A program made the position numbers and the translations under genes. Source: a virus. From it: a stretch of 64,000 nt of DNA. The notes below the pieces were generated by a model. The model had not been told where the DNA came from and did not search any database. It worked only from the letters and a program-made list of their open reading frames with translations. This document shows, piece by piece, positions 23,207 to 33,087 of the stretch. The stretch is taken from IMG/VR virus record IMGVR_UViG_3300028275_000006, positions 62,001-126,000 of that record. The stretch is one strand, 5' to 3'. How positions within the stretch are numbered: the stretch's first letter is position 1; each line of letters begins with the position of its first letter.

Positions 23207-26200
23207 TTAGAATCTACCAACAACAATCTCAACTAGGCCTTCGCCTAAATCGTCTTTGTTCTCTAAACTCTTACCAATAATAGTTCCTACAGATGGAGTA
23301 TTATTAACTATTGCGTAACCTTTCTTAGCCGCAGTAACTAGAATATCACCTTTCTTAACCTTACCAAGTACTTTACATGGCAAGCGTCCTGTTAGGCCTA
23401 CTGCTAGTGGATGTTTTCCTGCTAAATCAGAGTTCATCAAATGCGCTGGTTTTTCAGAAATAACACCAGCAACTCTAGTATCGTTATGTTTGTCAGTGAC
23501 TGTAATTTCTTCATCACCACCAAATACTACAACAGTACCAGTTTCATATTCTGCATCTGACAAGTATTTTTCAGCCAAGTCAGCGTAACGAGCACTTGTA
23601 GCAGTACCATTGAATAATGTTGCGTATAGTGTGTCGGTAAATGGATTACAATAAATGCCGCCTGTGCCATATACACTATTACCGCTACCCCATAACATTT
23701 GATATGTGCTGTTACTATCGTTGTTATAGTTAATTGTAACTGTACTTGCATTACCTGCAATGTTCATTGACTGTCCGCTAATGAACGAAGCAACTTTTGC
23801 GGCTGTAGCAGAGCGATAGTAGTTATCGCCAAACTTAGCCATTATGTATGTAATGGTGCCACCACTTACATCGTCGCTACTGTTAAAGTAACTGCTGTTA
23901 ATATAACGTCCGTTGAAGTCACCGTTAACGTCACGTGCAACTAATGTGCTTCCTGTGGCCGCACTTGTTGCGTTAGTTTGGATTGTACGTGTTGTACTAC
24001 CATCGTAACTTGAACCAGCAGTGAAACTTAGGTATGTGCTTAGACCCAGTGTACCAGCCAATGTACCAGTAACAGCACCGTAGATAGTTCCACCAACACG
24101 TAGGTCGCCACTGATACCTGCACCGCCTGTAACCTGTAATGTACCAGTACCGTTGGCAGCACCTGTTACTGCTTGGTTAGCAGTTAAGGTTACTGTATCG
24201 TTAGCAGACAACAATTTAAAATAACCATTACCTCGAGTAGTTGCACCAATGTTTACGTTGTTTATTGATCCGACACTGGCCGGAGCAATAGTTACAGTAC
24301 CGGTACCACTTGGACTTAGTGTTACGTTAGCATTAGCAGGACTAAATGTTGTAGTGCTTGCTGATGTTATTGCGTTTGCACTTAAAGTACCAACTGTGGT
24401 AATAGTTGTGCCTGCTGAAGTAGTTCCAACTGCTGTTAAGAAGTCTACAGCACCGGGTGTAGTCATAGTCAGTGTAGTTCCGCTGACGCTTAAGGTCTTA
24501 TAACTACTTGAAGTTAAGTCTAACTGTGCTACAGCAACACGGCCGCTACCATCAGATTGTATCAATGAACTAGCCTGAGCACTTGTACTAATGTTTGTTG
24601 TACTGTAAGCGTTTGGACCAATAGCAGTTAAAATCATTGCACGACCATTGCTACCTACTGATCCTGGAGCAAATGACGCATTCTTAATACCATCGCCGTT
24701 GGTAACAATCTGTCCAGATGTTACTTGACGAGGATATGTAGCACTGCCTGTATTATTACCTAAATAAGTGTCGTTGGCAATATACTGTAATTTAGTTTGT
24801 AATACACCTGTAGTTGTTGAACTGGATGTTTGCAACTCAATCCAACCGTTAGTTGCAGTAAATTCTGTACTCTTGAAACTTGCTAGACCCAAATCTGCCT
24901 GTGCAATACTTGTAGCATTTGCACGAGTAGTTGCTTTATTCATGTCTAACTTACTTTGTGCAATAGCCGCACTAGAATTAACGTCTGCGTTAATAATTAC
25001 ATTAGACTTGATGTTTAAAGCAAGATTTTTAGTTCCAGGAGTCAATGAAGTTTGAATATCGCCTGTGCTAACTGTTTCAGCGTTGATCCATTTAACTCCG
25101 TTATAAACTAATAAATCATTTAAACTTCTTGCTGGACTTGTTGAAGTATCAACTCTGTCATCGCTTAGTTCTTGATTTCTAACATATAACTTGTTAGCCG
25201 CATCTGTATCAGCAGTAGGACTACCTAAGTTAGCAATAACAAATCCGCCCATGTCCATTGGATCTGGACCAGTAAATGTTAACAAACCAGCACGATCCAT
25301 GTAGCCTGGACCAATTAGTGCAGTTGGATCTAGAACGTTATTTGTACGATCCATTCCAAGACGTCTGTCAATGTAACCTTGTGTTGCCGCTTCAGTTGGT
25401 AGCGCATCGTTAGCACCGTCAGTAAATCTATCATCGTTTGAGAATTCACTAACTGTAACACCACGCTTAAATCCTAGACCGTCTAAGTTTGACAACGCAA
25501 TAGATGCCGCAAACGTTACACGACCAGTACCTTGGTCAACTGTAAAGAATCGACCTACACGGAAAATACCGTCTTGGTCTGTGGTTACATAGAAACAACG
25601 TCCTCTTGTACGTTCTGTAACTTCACGTGCTTGGTTAGGTTCTTTTGGAGCACCGTAAATCTTGCTTGGGAAGTTAGTATCGTTATAGCCTCCAGTACCA
25701 ATGTCTAAGAAGTCATGTCCTGTAACACGGCAAGTACTAATACGTACAATAACTTCTGCTGGCTCTGTGCTAGATAAACCTGCACGTAATGTTGGAGGTT
25801 CAGAAATATCCAAGTTAAAGTCTGGATCAACTGGTGTATTAATACCGCTAGCAGATGTTCCTGCTAGACACTTATCAGCGACATCTTCTATTTCAACATA
25901 AGCGTAACCGGCTAATAACCCCATGTCAGTGTAACTTAAAATTTTATGAATCTTGCCATCCCAGGCAGTAATCATATCTCCGGTATTAAGTCTGCTTTCA
26001 ATGTCAGTTTCGTTTACACGGTCGATGGCAATCTTAGTATCACCAGCAGTCGACCCCATAGTCTGTCCAACATTATCTGGATCAGCGTTAGATACATTTT
26101 CTGCATTGACTAGTAATTTTACATAATCGTAAGTTGTATCGAAGCCTAGAATACTTTCGTCTACCGCAAGGTCTTCATTTAATGGACCTTTGTTACCGTA

Positions 26201-29200
26201 TGCTAACACACGATAAACAATAGCACCTGCATCGGGATCACCGACGAATGTCAATGCAGTACTTGGACGAACCGGGTTAGTGTCATCGACTTCGTAGAAC
26301 TTAAAGTTTTGGTTACTGCGAATAATAATTGGTTGGTCATGTGACAATGCTACGGCCAAGCCGTTTGTAGCAGTATCATTATTACCGCCAGTGTTGATGT
26401 TTAGACGTAGAACGTTGCCTAGGCCCCATAGGCTAGCCAAACCGCCTGCCCATGTTCCAGGATTGGTACTGTACTCTAGTGTAACACTAGATGTTGTACT
26501 AGCGGTAGCAGTATATACACCGTTAAACCCAGAAGTTGTTGATCCACTAACTGTGTAAGGTACACCAATTCTTGGTGTATATGGTTCAGCAGTGAACGAA
26601 TATGTTACGTAATATTTTCCGCCTGTTGGCCCAGTCTTAAGTGGTGTTCCAGAAACAGACTGTGCCAAGGTACTTGAAACATCAGTTACACCTGCAACTT
26701 CGTAACGAGCAATACCGTTACCAATAATAGTTTTAACAGTGATAAAGAAGCCCGAACCTGTTCCGCCTACGTTTGTATTACTGCAACTTAAAATATCACC
26801 TTCGCTGTATCTAATACCTGCGGCAACTAAACCTACAGTAGTTACTACACCTCCTGACACAACAATGTTAGCAGTGATACCACTACCAGTTCCGCCTGTT
26901 AACGGAACATTAATATATGTGCCGTTGGTATAACCACTACCACCGATTAAACTAGTTGCGTCTAGTTCTGTAACAACGCCAGCGCCGTGGTTAATTTCAA
27001 CTTCAGATACGTTGTATGGTGAGTAATCATGTTGGTAGAAAAATACCTGTAAATCACCAACATCGTTGTCTGTGCTATAAATTCCTTGTTTGTAAACACG
27101 AGCAACCTGCATCATGTTGTCTGACAAGTTACACTTATCTGGAACTTCTAATGGATCACTACCTTCAGAAATAATACCATACTCGCCGTGTGCGTTAGAA
27201 CCGTTCAATGAACGAATCTGTCCACCGTTGTTGGCATAATAAGCAGTCCAGCAATAGTAACTGAACACAGAAACTGTTTCAATCAAACCAATGTTTGTAG
27301 CAACCAGTCCATAACCTAAGTCGTTAATCTGTGTAAAGTCATTTGAACACATACTGGTGTTACCAGCACTTAGTAGCATAAAGTCTTTTACATACTCTAT
27401 GGTAGTAGTGCCAGTGCCAAATGCACCCGGGTCACTTGGATAACGTAGTGTCATCGAAGTTAGTGTAGATGCTACACACTCTACAGCATCATTGTTATAG
27501 TTAGAGTTGCTGTTGCCAAACACTCTATAACGTGTTTTAGTTCTAGGAGCAGTAGTTCCAACGGGCGTAACAATGCTGAATACTACATCGTAAGATCCAT
27601 CCCCGACGCCCGAGTCTGCCTTGCTAGTGAAGGTAGAAATAGTATATTCTAAGTCGTTAGTTACAGGAGTAGTTGTAGAAAGAACTAATCTGTATGTTGG
27701 GTAAACGATAGGTTTGGCACCAGTTAATACTGTTGAAACATCTACTTCCGGGTCTGTAATAACTTCGTTTAATAAATCAAACAACTGTCCTGCTCGTGTA
27801 ACAAATGCAGAGCCGTCGTAGTCAGAACTGAATACCTGTGATACTCTATTCTCTACAGCAACATCGTTAATAACTTGATAATTTAATGTTGGTGGAACTT
27901 GATTCAATACAGCCTGTGCAACTTCCTTGGCATAGGCAAATGAATCTAATGTTTGTGATAATTGATTTTCTAATACAACACGGCTACTAGCAGTACCTAC
28001 ATAGTAACGCTGTGCGGCACGAATTGTTAAGTATGTTCCGCCATATAACAAGTCTGCTGAAACTGCGGCAACAATAAAGCCAACGTCTCGTGAACAAATT
28101 TCTTCATTGTAAACTAATGTGTTTGTATAATTAGCATCGATATAATTTGTTACAGCAGTTTGTAAAGTTGACTTAGCACTTTGTAGTGCAGAATTTGCAC
28201 CAGTTAAGCCAGCACTTACCCAAGCAGTACTTGGAGTAATTGTTGAAGGAACAGAACCGAGCCCAAGGTCGATAATTGTTAAAATTTCTCCAATACGCTG
28301 TCCAGCAGTAGCACTGGCAGAACTGTTACCTGGAGTACCGCGAACCTGCGCAACACCACCTTGTAATGCAGTAATAGGTAAGTCTAATGCAATGTCTTCA
28401 ACTAGACTTTGTAGATAACCATATGCGGCCAATGTTGCTGGTTTCTCAGGAGCCGCAACTTGTAGAGTTGTGTAAGAATAATAAGCCTTACCAGCAATCA
28501 ATGTTTGAATGTTACCACCGTAGGTTAGGTCGTGATATAGTGCATCTAAAATGTATTCTGTATCACGTAAGCATACAGCAGGGTCATAACTTAATCCAAC
28601 ATAGTTGTTAGAAATATATTGAATTACTTCTGCTTTAATAAATTCTCTGTTAGATTCAATCAGTGTTCTAGCACGATTATAATTTACATCGTAGCCTGTT
28701 GGATCAGGAGTTACGATTGCAGGTTCTTGAGTTAGTCCGTTAGTAATAACATCTAAGAACATATTCATGTTGGTAGTTACACTAGTAACTGCGGTAGCAC
28801 TTGCACTAACAACAGATAATATTTCATCTCTTAAGAAAGTAAATGCGTCAATAGTTGCGGCTTTTTGTACGCCAACAGCCACAGCGGCTGAAGCTCTGTA
28901 ATAAGATCTTGCCGCTGTAATTGTCTGGAAGTTGCCGCCAAACATTAAGTCGTAACCAATAGCATCAATTACATAACCCACGTCACGTTGACATGTAGCA
29001 GAATCATAGGTAAATCCTACATATTTGTTGTTAATGTAGTTAATAACTTCTGCTTTGATAAAATCTTTATTATCGACTAACAATGCACGAGCACCACGAG
29101 CACTTGGCGGATTTTCTAAAATGCCAATGAACTCGTCAAACAAATCTTGAATAGTTGCTTCTGCTAAGCCGCCATCGGTAATATCGGTATCGATATACTG

Positions 29201-32200
29201 TAGAACAGATTGTTGATATCGTACTGTTGGATCTTCGTTATTAATAACATTTAATATCAATGTTTCAATGTAGTTAATAGCCGCAAGTGTGTTGGCCAAC
29301 TGCTGGTCAATAACAATCTTAGAACTAGCACTAGCATTGAAGTATGCTAGAGCTGCCTGAACTGTTTTTAAATTACCGCTATAATAAATGTCGTGTGCAA
29401 TAGCATCGCAGATGTATCCAGTGTCACGAGCACAAGTATCTTGGTTGTAACTATATCTTTGTTGTAGATAAACTAATGTGTCAGACTTGATACTTTCTTT
29501 GTTGTTTAACAATAATGTTCTGCTGTCTGTTAACGAACCAGACACACTATAGAAAGTTGGATATTCAATAGTAGGAGCCGCTTCACGTCCGCTTAAAATA
29601 ATAGTATTAATGTAGCCCATTAACACACCTACTCTAGCAGATTCAGTTGCGCTACCTGGATTAACTAAATCAAATACCTGTGTTACAGCACTTTGTTTAG
29701 GGAACGGAACAGGAGTATTAGTAACAACTAACTGTGCAACACCACTGGCATAGGCCAATGCTTCTGTGGTTTGCAATGTTTGTCCAGGAATTTGCAAACT
29801 TCCGTTACCATCGTAATATTGATATCCGGCTTCTACAGTTGCCGAGTTACCTTCATATAGTAAGTCGTAAACAATAGAATTTAAAATGTATGCCGCATCT
29901 CGACGACACTTGTCTTCGTCGTAGACAAAGTCTGGATATTCTTCAGCAATCCAGGCAATAATTTCTTCTTTAATAAATTCAATGTTATCTAAAATAAGAT
30001 TTTTTGCATTTACTCTTGAAGTAGGAGCACCTGACGGATCTGACCATGTAATTGTATCTGATGAAATAATACCGTTAGCAATGATATCTGTTATCTCATC
30101 AAAACTTGCTTCTGCTCTTAGACGTGCAACAGAGTTACCGGCTAATACATCAGAAATTAATGTTCTTGTATAGATTAACGCATCTAAGTATTCATCTTTT
30201 TGGTCTGGAAGAATACTGTATTGTGTGCCGCGATAGTATGATTGTCCAGCACGTACAGCATTAAAGTTTGTACCTAGTGCTAGATCGTAACCTAGTGCAT
30301 CAACAATCAATCCAACGTCACGAGCACATTTGGTTTCGTTGAATGTAAATGGTGGACTTAGTTCTGTATTAATATAACCAATAACTTCTGCTTTGATAAA
30401 GTCGATGTTTCGACGAATTAATTTTCTAGCATTTCCATAGCCGTTGCCGTCATCAGTGTATGCTTCAACTTTAAAAGTTCTTCCGTCAATAACAAATGAG
30501 CAAGGAGTTGTTGGAGCACGTTCACTGCCTGTTACTAGGAATTCTGTGTCGCTGATTTTTTCTTGAATCTTAAGAGGAACGTTACCAGCAAAGCCGTCAA
30601 CATACTGTCCACCAGCAAAACGTTGTTTGTTTAGTGATCCTGCAAAAGAACCGGACTGTTGAATATATGCAGACTTGGTTAAAATTTGACCTTCTGGGTC
30701 AAGTACCATCATAAAGCCGCCGTGGCCTTGACAGGTAATCTGACGAATAATAACAGCATCGTTACATAAGAATACGTCAAGGTCTCTGTTGTTCTTTGGT
30801 TCACTTAAAATATCAGACGGGTCTGTTAGATAGTGATAACCGTATTCTGTGCTGGTTAAAGTTAATCCGTCAAATGTTTTATCTCTACGGAACCAAACGT
30901 CAACCCATGGACTGCGACTTGGGCGGTCCGCTGGACGAACAATACATCTACGCAATTCGTCACCAACGATAGCAACGTTTGGCGGGACACGAATTGGATA
31001 GTCTTCAAAATAGATACCAGATTCAACAACAATACTAATTTGGATATTTTTAACTGCTTGGTCAAACTCTAGGTTTTCGCCAGGCACAAAATCACCAATA
31101 ACATCCTGCAAGTCAAAATAGTCTTCGCCGATACTTGAACTACCATCGGAGCCATAGTATTGATAAATGAAACCCTGTGCGCCGCTGGTACGTCCAACAA
31201 CAATCTTACCGGAGACAATATCTGGTTTTGGTAATTGACCTTGGTCAACACGAGAACCACCGTTGTTAGTAAAGTAAACACGAGTAGTACCAGATGCACC
31301 AGATTCAATTCTTGTAACTTCAGAGAACGCTTCACCGCCACCGTAGGCAATTAACTGACGATAAGGACCAGTTTCCCATGGTGCATCATTTACTAATTGT
31401 TCTGCTTTTTGACAGGCTTTGTTAATACTTGCATAAGCATAAGAACGATCGCGTCCTTCTTTTCCACGCGGTGTACGTGCCTGTGTGTCGTCACCGCCTG
31501 TGGTAACGTACAAGTTAAATCTGCTTGAATAACTTGAATTATCTACATAATATTTTGTAGCGGCTTGTAAGTCATCTTCTCCGTTAGGCGTACCAGCACC
31601 TGCAAGTCCGCCTGGATGATCTGCTAAGTTTAGCACACCAGTCATATCGCCGCCAGTTTTTAATACAACTTCTGCGGCACGTGGTGCTTGGTTACCTGTG
31701 GCGTTTGCTGGCACATTTAAGTGACCAGTCATTGTGTCGCCTGTAATGTTTACATATTTGGAGTCGGCATAACCTTTGTTAATAGCAAAGGAATCTATGC
31801 TATAAAGAGTTTCGTGCTGTGTGTTGAAACTATTAACAGCAGTTTGGAAATCTGTTTGATTAATAGGACTGCGTAAGCCGCCGATTAATTGATTACGTGC
31901 ATCCAGCGCATATTGTAATTTTGGTAATGGGTCGTCCTGTAATTTAGAACTTAATGTATCAATTTTAACGGAACCGTAACTGGTAATAGTACCAGTTGCC
32001 GCACTAGTTGATAAGTTTGTTCCTGCGTTTGTATATACTAGAACATTGTCTACTGTGCCAGTTAACAATAGGGCAGAAGTAGTGTTAAATGAAGTATTGT
32101 CTGTGGACGCGATTGTAACTCGTTGTCCAGGATCTAAATTGTGGTTTGCTGAAAGTGTAATAGTGGCAACGTTGCTACTTCTTGATACACTAACAATATC

Positions 32201-32485
32201 AAAGGTTTCTTGCTCGGAATAATCAAACTGGATAGTACCGTTAGGACTGAAAAAGTCTTTGAATACTAAACTAGTACCAATAGAATTAACTACTGGAATC
32301 TTATTACCTTGTCCTACTAATGTATCAGGAGTATCGCTAAGGTCAGTGAACTTTAAAAATCCGCCTTGACCGAAAACAGCATATAACTCTTGGAAGTTTT
32401 CATTCGTTTTTCTAAACGCTTCACGGATACTATCACCAGTTCCGTCATTACCTGATACGCCGATGTCGACTATTTTACGTGCCAT
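23207..32485 (-). CDS. Giant fibre/virion protein with six helical Cys-Arg-Asp repeats and an autocleavage-like C-terminus
   Basis: 3092 residues from the ATG at 32485 (MARKIVDIGVSGNDGTGD), which has TTGGAG upstream; an earlier in-frame ATG has no such site. Order: NDGTGD N-terminal module (1-40); beta region; a domain opening YVTTGGDDTQARTPRGKEGRD (about 330) as in cyanophage fibres; at about 690-1560 six repeats of roughly 140-160 residues, each with an FIKAEVIxYI helix, a CxRDxGYIxDAIxYDL core and a GGNxxTxxAxxYY end; further beta domains; a long Thr/Ser/Gly shaft; and a C-terminus (ADLAEKYLSDAEYE, then HPLAVGLTGRLPCKVLGKVKKGDI) resembling peptidase-G2/intramolecular chaperone modules of fibres. 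The conserved Cys in each repeat is notable. Probably the main long fibre. Confidence 0.8.
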   Translation of the reverse strand: MARKIVDIGVSGNDGTGDSIREAFRKTNENFQELYAVFGQGGFLKFTDLSDTPDTLVGQGNKIPVVNSIGTSLVFKDFFSPNGTIQFDYSEQETFDIVSVSRSSNVATITLSANHNLDPGQRVTIASTDNTSFNTTSALLLTGTVDNVLVYTNAGTNLSTSAATGTITSYGSVKIDTLSSKLQDDPLPKLQYALDARNQLIGGLRSPINQTDFQTAVNSFNTQHETLYSIDSFAINKGYADSKYVNITGDTMTGHLNVPANATGNQAPRAAEVVLKTGGDMTGVLNLADHPGGLAGAGTPNGEDDLQAATKYYVDNSSYSSRFNLYVTTGGDDTQARTPRGKEGRDRSYAYASINKACQKAEQLVNDAPWETGPYRQLIAYGGGEAFSEVTRIESGASGTTRVYFTNNGGSRVDQGQLPKPDIVSGKIVVGRTSGAQGFIYQYYGSDGSSSIGEDYFDLQDVIGDFVPGENLEFDQAVKNIQISIVVESGIYFEDYPIRVPPNVAIVGDELRRCIVRPADRPSRSPWVDVWFRRDKTFDGLTLTSTEYGYHYLTDPSDILSEPKNNRDLDVFLCNDAVIIRQITCQGHGGFMMVLDPEGQILTKSAYIQQSGSFAGSLNKQRFAGGQYVDGFAGNVPLKIQEKISDTEFLVTGSERAPTTPCSFVIDGRTFKVEAYTDDGNGYGNARKLIRRNIDFIKAEVIGYINTELSPPFTFNETKCARDVGLIVDALGYDLALGTNFNAVRAGQSYYRGTQYSILPDQKDEYLDALIYTRTLISDVLAGNSVARLRAEASFDEITDIIANGIISSDTITWSDPSGAPTSRVNAKNLILDNIEFIKEEIIAWIAEEYPDFVYDEDKCRRDAAYILNSIVYDLLYEGNSATVEAGYQYYDGNGSLQIPGQTLQTTEALAYASGVAQLVVTNTPVPFPKQSAVTQVFDLVNPGSATESARVGVLMGYINTIILSGREAAPTIEYPTFYSVSGSLTDSRTLLLNNKESIKSDTLVYLQQRYSYNQDTCARDTGYICDAIAHDIYYSGNLKTVQAALAYFNASASSKIVIDQQLANTLAAINYIETLILNVINNEDPTVRYQQSVLQYIDTDITDGGLAEATIQDLFDEFIGILENPPSARGARALLVDNKDFIKAEVINYINNKYVGFTYDSATCQRDVGYVIDAIGYDLMFGGNFQTITAARSYYRASAAVAVGVQKAATIDAFTFLRDEILSVVSASATAVTSVTTNMNMFLDVITNGLTQEPAIVTPDPTGYDVNYNRARTLIESNREFIKAEVIQYISNNYVGLSYDPAVCLRDTEYILDALYHDLTYGGNIQTLIAGKAYYSYTTLQVAAPEKPATLAAYGYLQSLVEDIALDLPITALQGGVAQVRGTPGNSSASATAGQRIGEILTIIDLGLGSVPSTITPSTAWVSAGLTGANSALQSAKSTLQTAVTNYIDANYTNTLVYNEEICSRDVGFIVAAVSADLLYGGTYLTIRAAQRYYVGTASSRVVLENQLSQTLDSFAYAKEVAQAVLNQVPPTLNYQVINDVAVENRVSQVFSSDYDGSAFVTRAGQLFDLLNEVITDPEVDVSTVLTGAKPIVYPTYRLVLSTTTPVTNDLEYTISTFTSKADSGVGDGSYDVVFSIVTPVGTTAPRTKTRYRVFGNSNSNYNNDAVECVASTLTSMTLRYPSDPGAFGTGTTTIEYVKDFMLLSAGNTSMCSNDFTQINDLGYGLVATNIGLIETVSVFSYYCWTAYYANNGGQIRSLNGSNAHGEYGIISEGSDPLEVPDKCNLSDNMMQVARVYKQGIYSTDNDVGDLQVFFYQHDYSPYNVSEVEINHGAGVVTELDATSLIGGSGYTNGTYINVPLTGGTGSGITANIVVSGGVVTTVGLVAAGIRYSEGDILSCSNTNVGGTGSGFFITVKTIIGNGIARYEVAGVTDVSSTLAQSVSGTPLKTGPTGGKYYVTYSFTAEPYTPRIGVPYTVSGSTTSGFNGVYTATASTTSSVTLEYSTNPGTWAGGLASLWGLGNVLRLNINTGGNNDTATNGLAVALSHDQPIIIRSNQNFKFYEVDDTNPVRPSTALTFVGDPDAGAIVYRVLAYGNKGPLNEDLAVDESILGFDTTYDYVKLLVNAENVSNADPDNVGQTMGSTAGDTKIAIDRVNETDIESRLNTGDMITAWDGKIHKILSYTDMGLLAGYAYVEIEDVADKCLAGTSASGINTPVDPDFNLDISEPPTLRAGLSSTEPAEVIVRISTCRVTGHDFLDIGTGGYNDTNFPSKIYGAPKEPNQAREVTERTRGRCFYVTTDQDGIFRVGRFFTVDQGTGRVTFAASIALSNLDGLGFKRGVTVSEFSNDDRFTDGANDALPTEAATQGYIDRRLGMDRTNNVLDPTALIGPGYMDRAGLLTFTGPDPMDMGGFVIANLGSPTADTDAANKLYVRNQELSDDRVDTSTSPARSLNDLLVYNGVKWINAETVSTGDIQTSLTPGTKNLALNIKSNVIINADVNSSAAIAQSKLDMNKATTRANATSIAQADLGLASFKSTEFTATNGWIELQTSSSTTTGVLQTKLQYIANDTYLGNNTGSATYPRQVTSGQIVTNGDGIKNASFAPGSVGSNGRAMILTAIGPNAYSTTNISTSAQASSLIQSDGSGRVAVAQLDLTSSSYKTLSVSGTTLTMTTPGAVDFLTAVGTTSAGTTITTVGTLSANAITSASTTTFSPANANVTLSPSGTGTVTIAPASVGSINNVNIGATTRGNGYFKLLSANDTVTLTANQAVTGAANGTGTLQVTGGAGISGDLRVGGTIYGAVTGTLAGTLGLSTYLSFTAGSSYDGSTTRTIQTNATSAATGSTLVARDVNGDFNGRYINSSYFNSSDDVSGGTITYIMAKFGDNYYRSATAAKVASFISGQSMNIAGNASTVTINYNNDSNSTYQMLWGSGNSVYGTGGIYCNPFTDTLYATLFNGTATSARYADLAEKYLSDAEYETGTVVVFGGDEEITVTDKHNDTRVAGVISEKPAHLMNSDLAGKHPLAVGLTGRLPCKVLGKVKKGDILVTAAKKGYAIVNNTPSVGTIIGKSLENKDDLGEGLVEIVVGRF
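28080..30420. repeat. Six diverged about 0.45-kb protein-level repeats within the giant fibre gene
   Basis: Repeat starts fall near 30413, 29985, 29515, 29090, 28670 and 28180 (reading leftward). They are clear at protein level (CxRDxGYI...YDLxxGGN) but diverged at DNA level, showing old internal duplication. Confidence 0.7.
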
Positions 32486-32513
32486 TGAATACTCCAAAAA
32501 AGACTTTGTATCC

Positions 32514-32523
32514 AATATTTAGC
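32514..32523 (-). promoter_or_regulatory. Late promoter (GCTAAATATT) of the giant fibre gene
   Basis: Minus strand GCTAAATATT lies about 28 nt upstream of the ATG at 32485, a two-base variant of TATAAATA shared with the fibre promoter at 59688-59697. Confidence 0.55.
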
Positions 32524-32543
32524 AGATAATTTTATAACCTTAA

Positions 32544-32552
32544 TGTAAATAA
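32544..32552 (+). promoter_or_regulatory. Possible late promoter (TGTAAATAA)
   Basis: Plus-strand TGTAAATAA, 3 nt before the ATG at 32556 and divergent from the fibre late promoter. If used, its transcript would start at about the ATG. Weak match. Confidence 0.35.
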
Positions 32553-32555
32553 CTG

Positions 32556-32843
32556 ATGTTCATACGTATAGATACAGAAAAAAGTCAGCATACACGAACT
32601 AGTAAACTTGGTCGTGAGCATACTTATGAACGTAAAAAAACTATTGTAGTCCTGCGCTGTGATAACTGCGGTGAAACATTTACTAGGACTAAAGGATCAA
32701 TGGATCCTAATAGGTTAAACAATAATTTCTTTCACTGTTGCCCTAGTTGCGATCCTAAGAGATTTGCACAGAAAAAAGGTGCAGAACGCAAAATCATATG
32801 GGATAAGACTGTTTCGAGCCTGGATGATATTAGTAAACTATAA
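32556..32843 (+). CDS. Four-cysteine zinc-ribbon protein
   Basis: 95 residues, basic. VLRCDNCGETFTRTKGSMD and FFHCCPSCDPKRF supply two CxxC knuckles about 25 residues apart, a treble-clef/zinc-ribbon pattern. The rest is Lys/Arg/Thr-rich (EHTYERKKTIV). No HNH residues are complete enough to call a nuclease. It lies on the plus strand with the histone-like gene, between two leftward blocks. Likely nucleic-acid binding; role unknown. Confidence 0.65.
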   Translation: MFIRIDTEKSQHTRTSKLGREHTYERKKTIVVLRCDNCGETFTRTKGSMDPNRLNNNFFHCCPSCDPKRFAQKKGAERKIIWDKTVSSLDDISKL

Positions 32844-32846
32844 ATA
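32839..32846 (+). promoter_or_regulatory. Late promoter (TATAAATA) of the histone-like gene
   Basis: An exact T4 late consensus TATAAATA on the plus strand, overlapping the stop codon of the zinc-ribbon gene and 23 nt upstream of the ATG at 32869; TGGAGGACAC provides the ribosome binding site. Confidence 0.75.
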
Positions 32847-32868
32847 TTTGCTCATGGAGGACACTAGA

Positions 32869-33087
32869 ATGTTGTCATTATTAAAAAAACTATTTGGCGG
32901 TAAGTCTCAAGAAACCGTAGCAGAAGCACCATACAAGGTTGAAGCACCTAAAGTGGAAGAAACTAAAGTAGAAGCACCTGCTCCAGTTGCTGAGGCACCT
33001 AAAGCAGAAGCACCTAAGAAAAAGGCCGCTGGCCGTAAACCAGCAGCCGCAAAAAAGGCTCCTGCTAAGAAAGCCCCTAAGAAGTAA
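32869..33087 (+). CDS. Histone H1-like Lys/Ala/Pro-rich protein
   Basis: 72 residues from the ATG at 32869 (MLSLLKKLFGGKS), chosen because GGAGG precedes it. The N-terminus is amphipathic, the middle has acidic VEAPKVEETKVEAPAP repeats, and the last 25 residues are a PAKKA-type basic tail (KKKAAGRKPAAAKKAPAKK), like bacterial/eukaryotic H1 tails. Late promoter just upstream. Likely binds DNA non-specifically in the virion or during packaging; Lys/Pro/Ala tails can also arise as simple low complexity, so function is inferred. Confidence 0.6.
   Translation: MLSLLKKLFGGKSQETVAEAPYKVEAPKVEETKVEAPAPVAEAPKAEAPKKKAAGRKPAAAKKAPAKKAPKK

Noticed and set aside
18202-32485. Prophage or integration module
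   Set aside because: No integrase, excisionase, repressor or attachment-site repeat was seen anywhere; gene content is that of a lytic myovirus.
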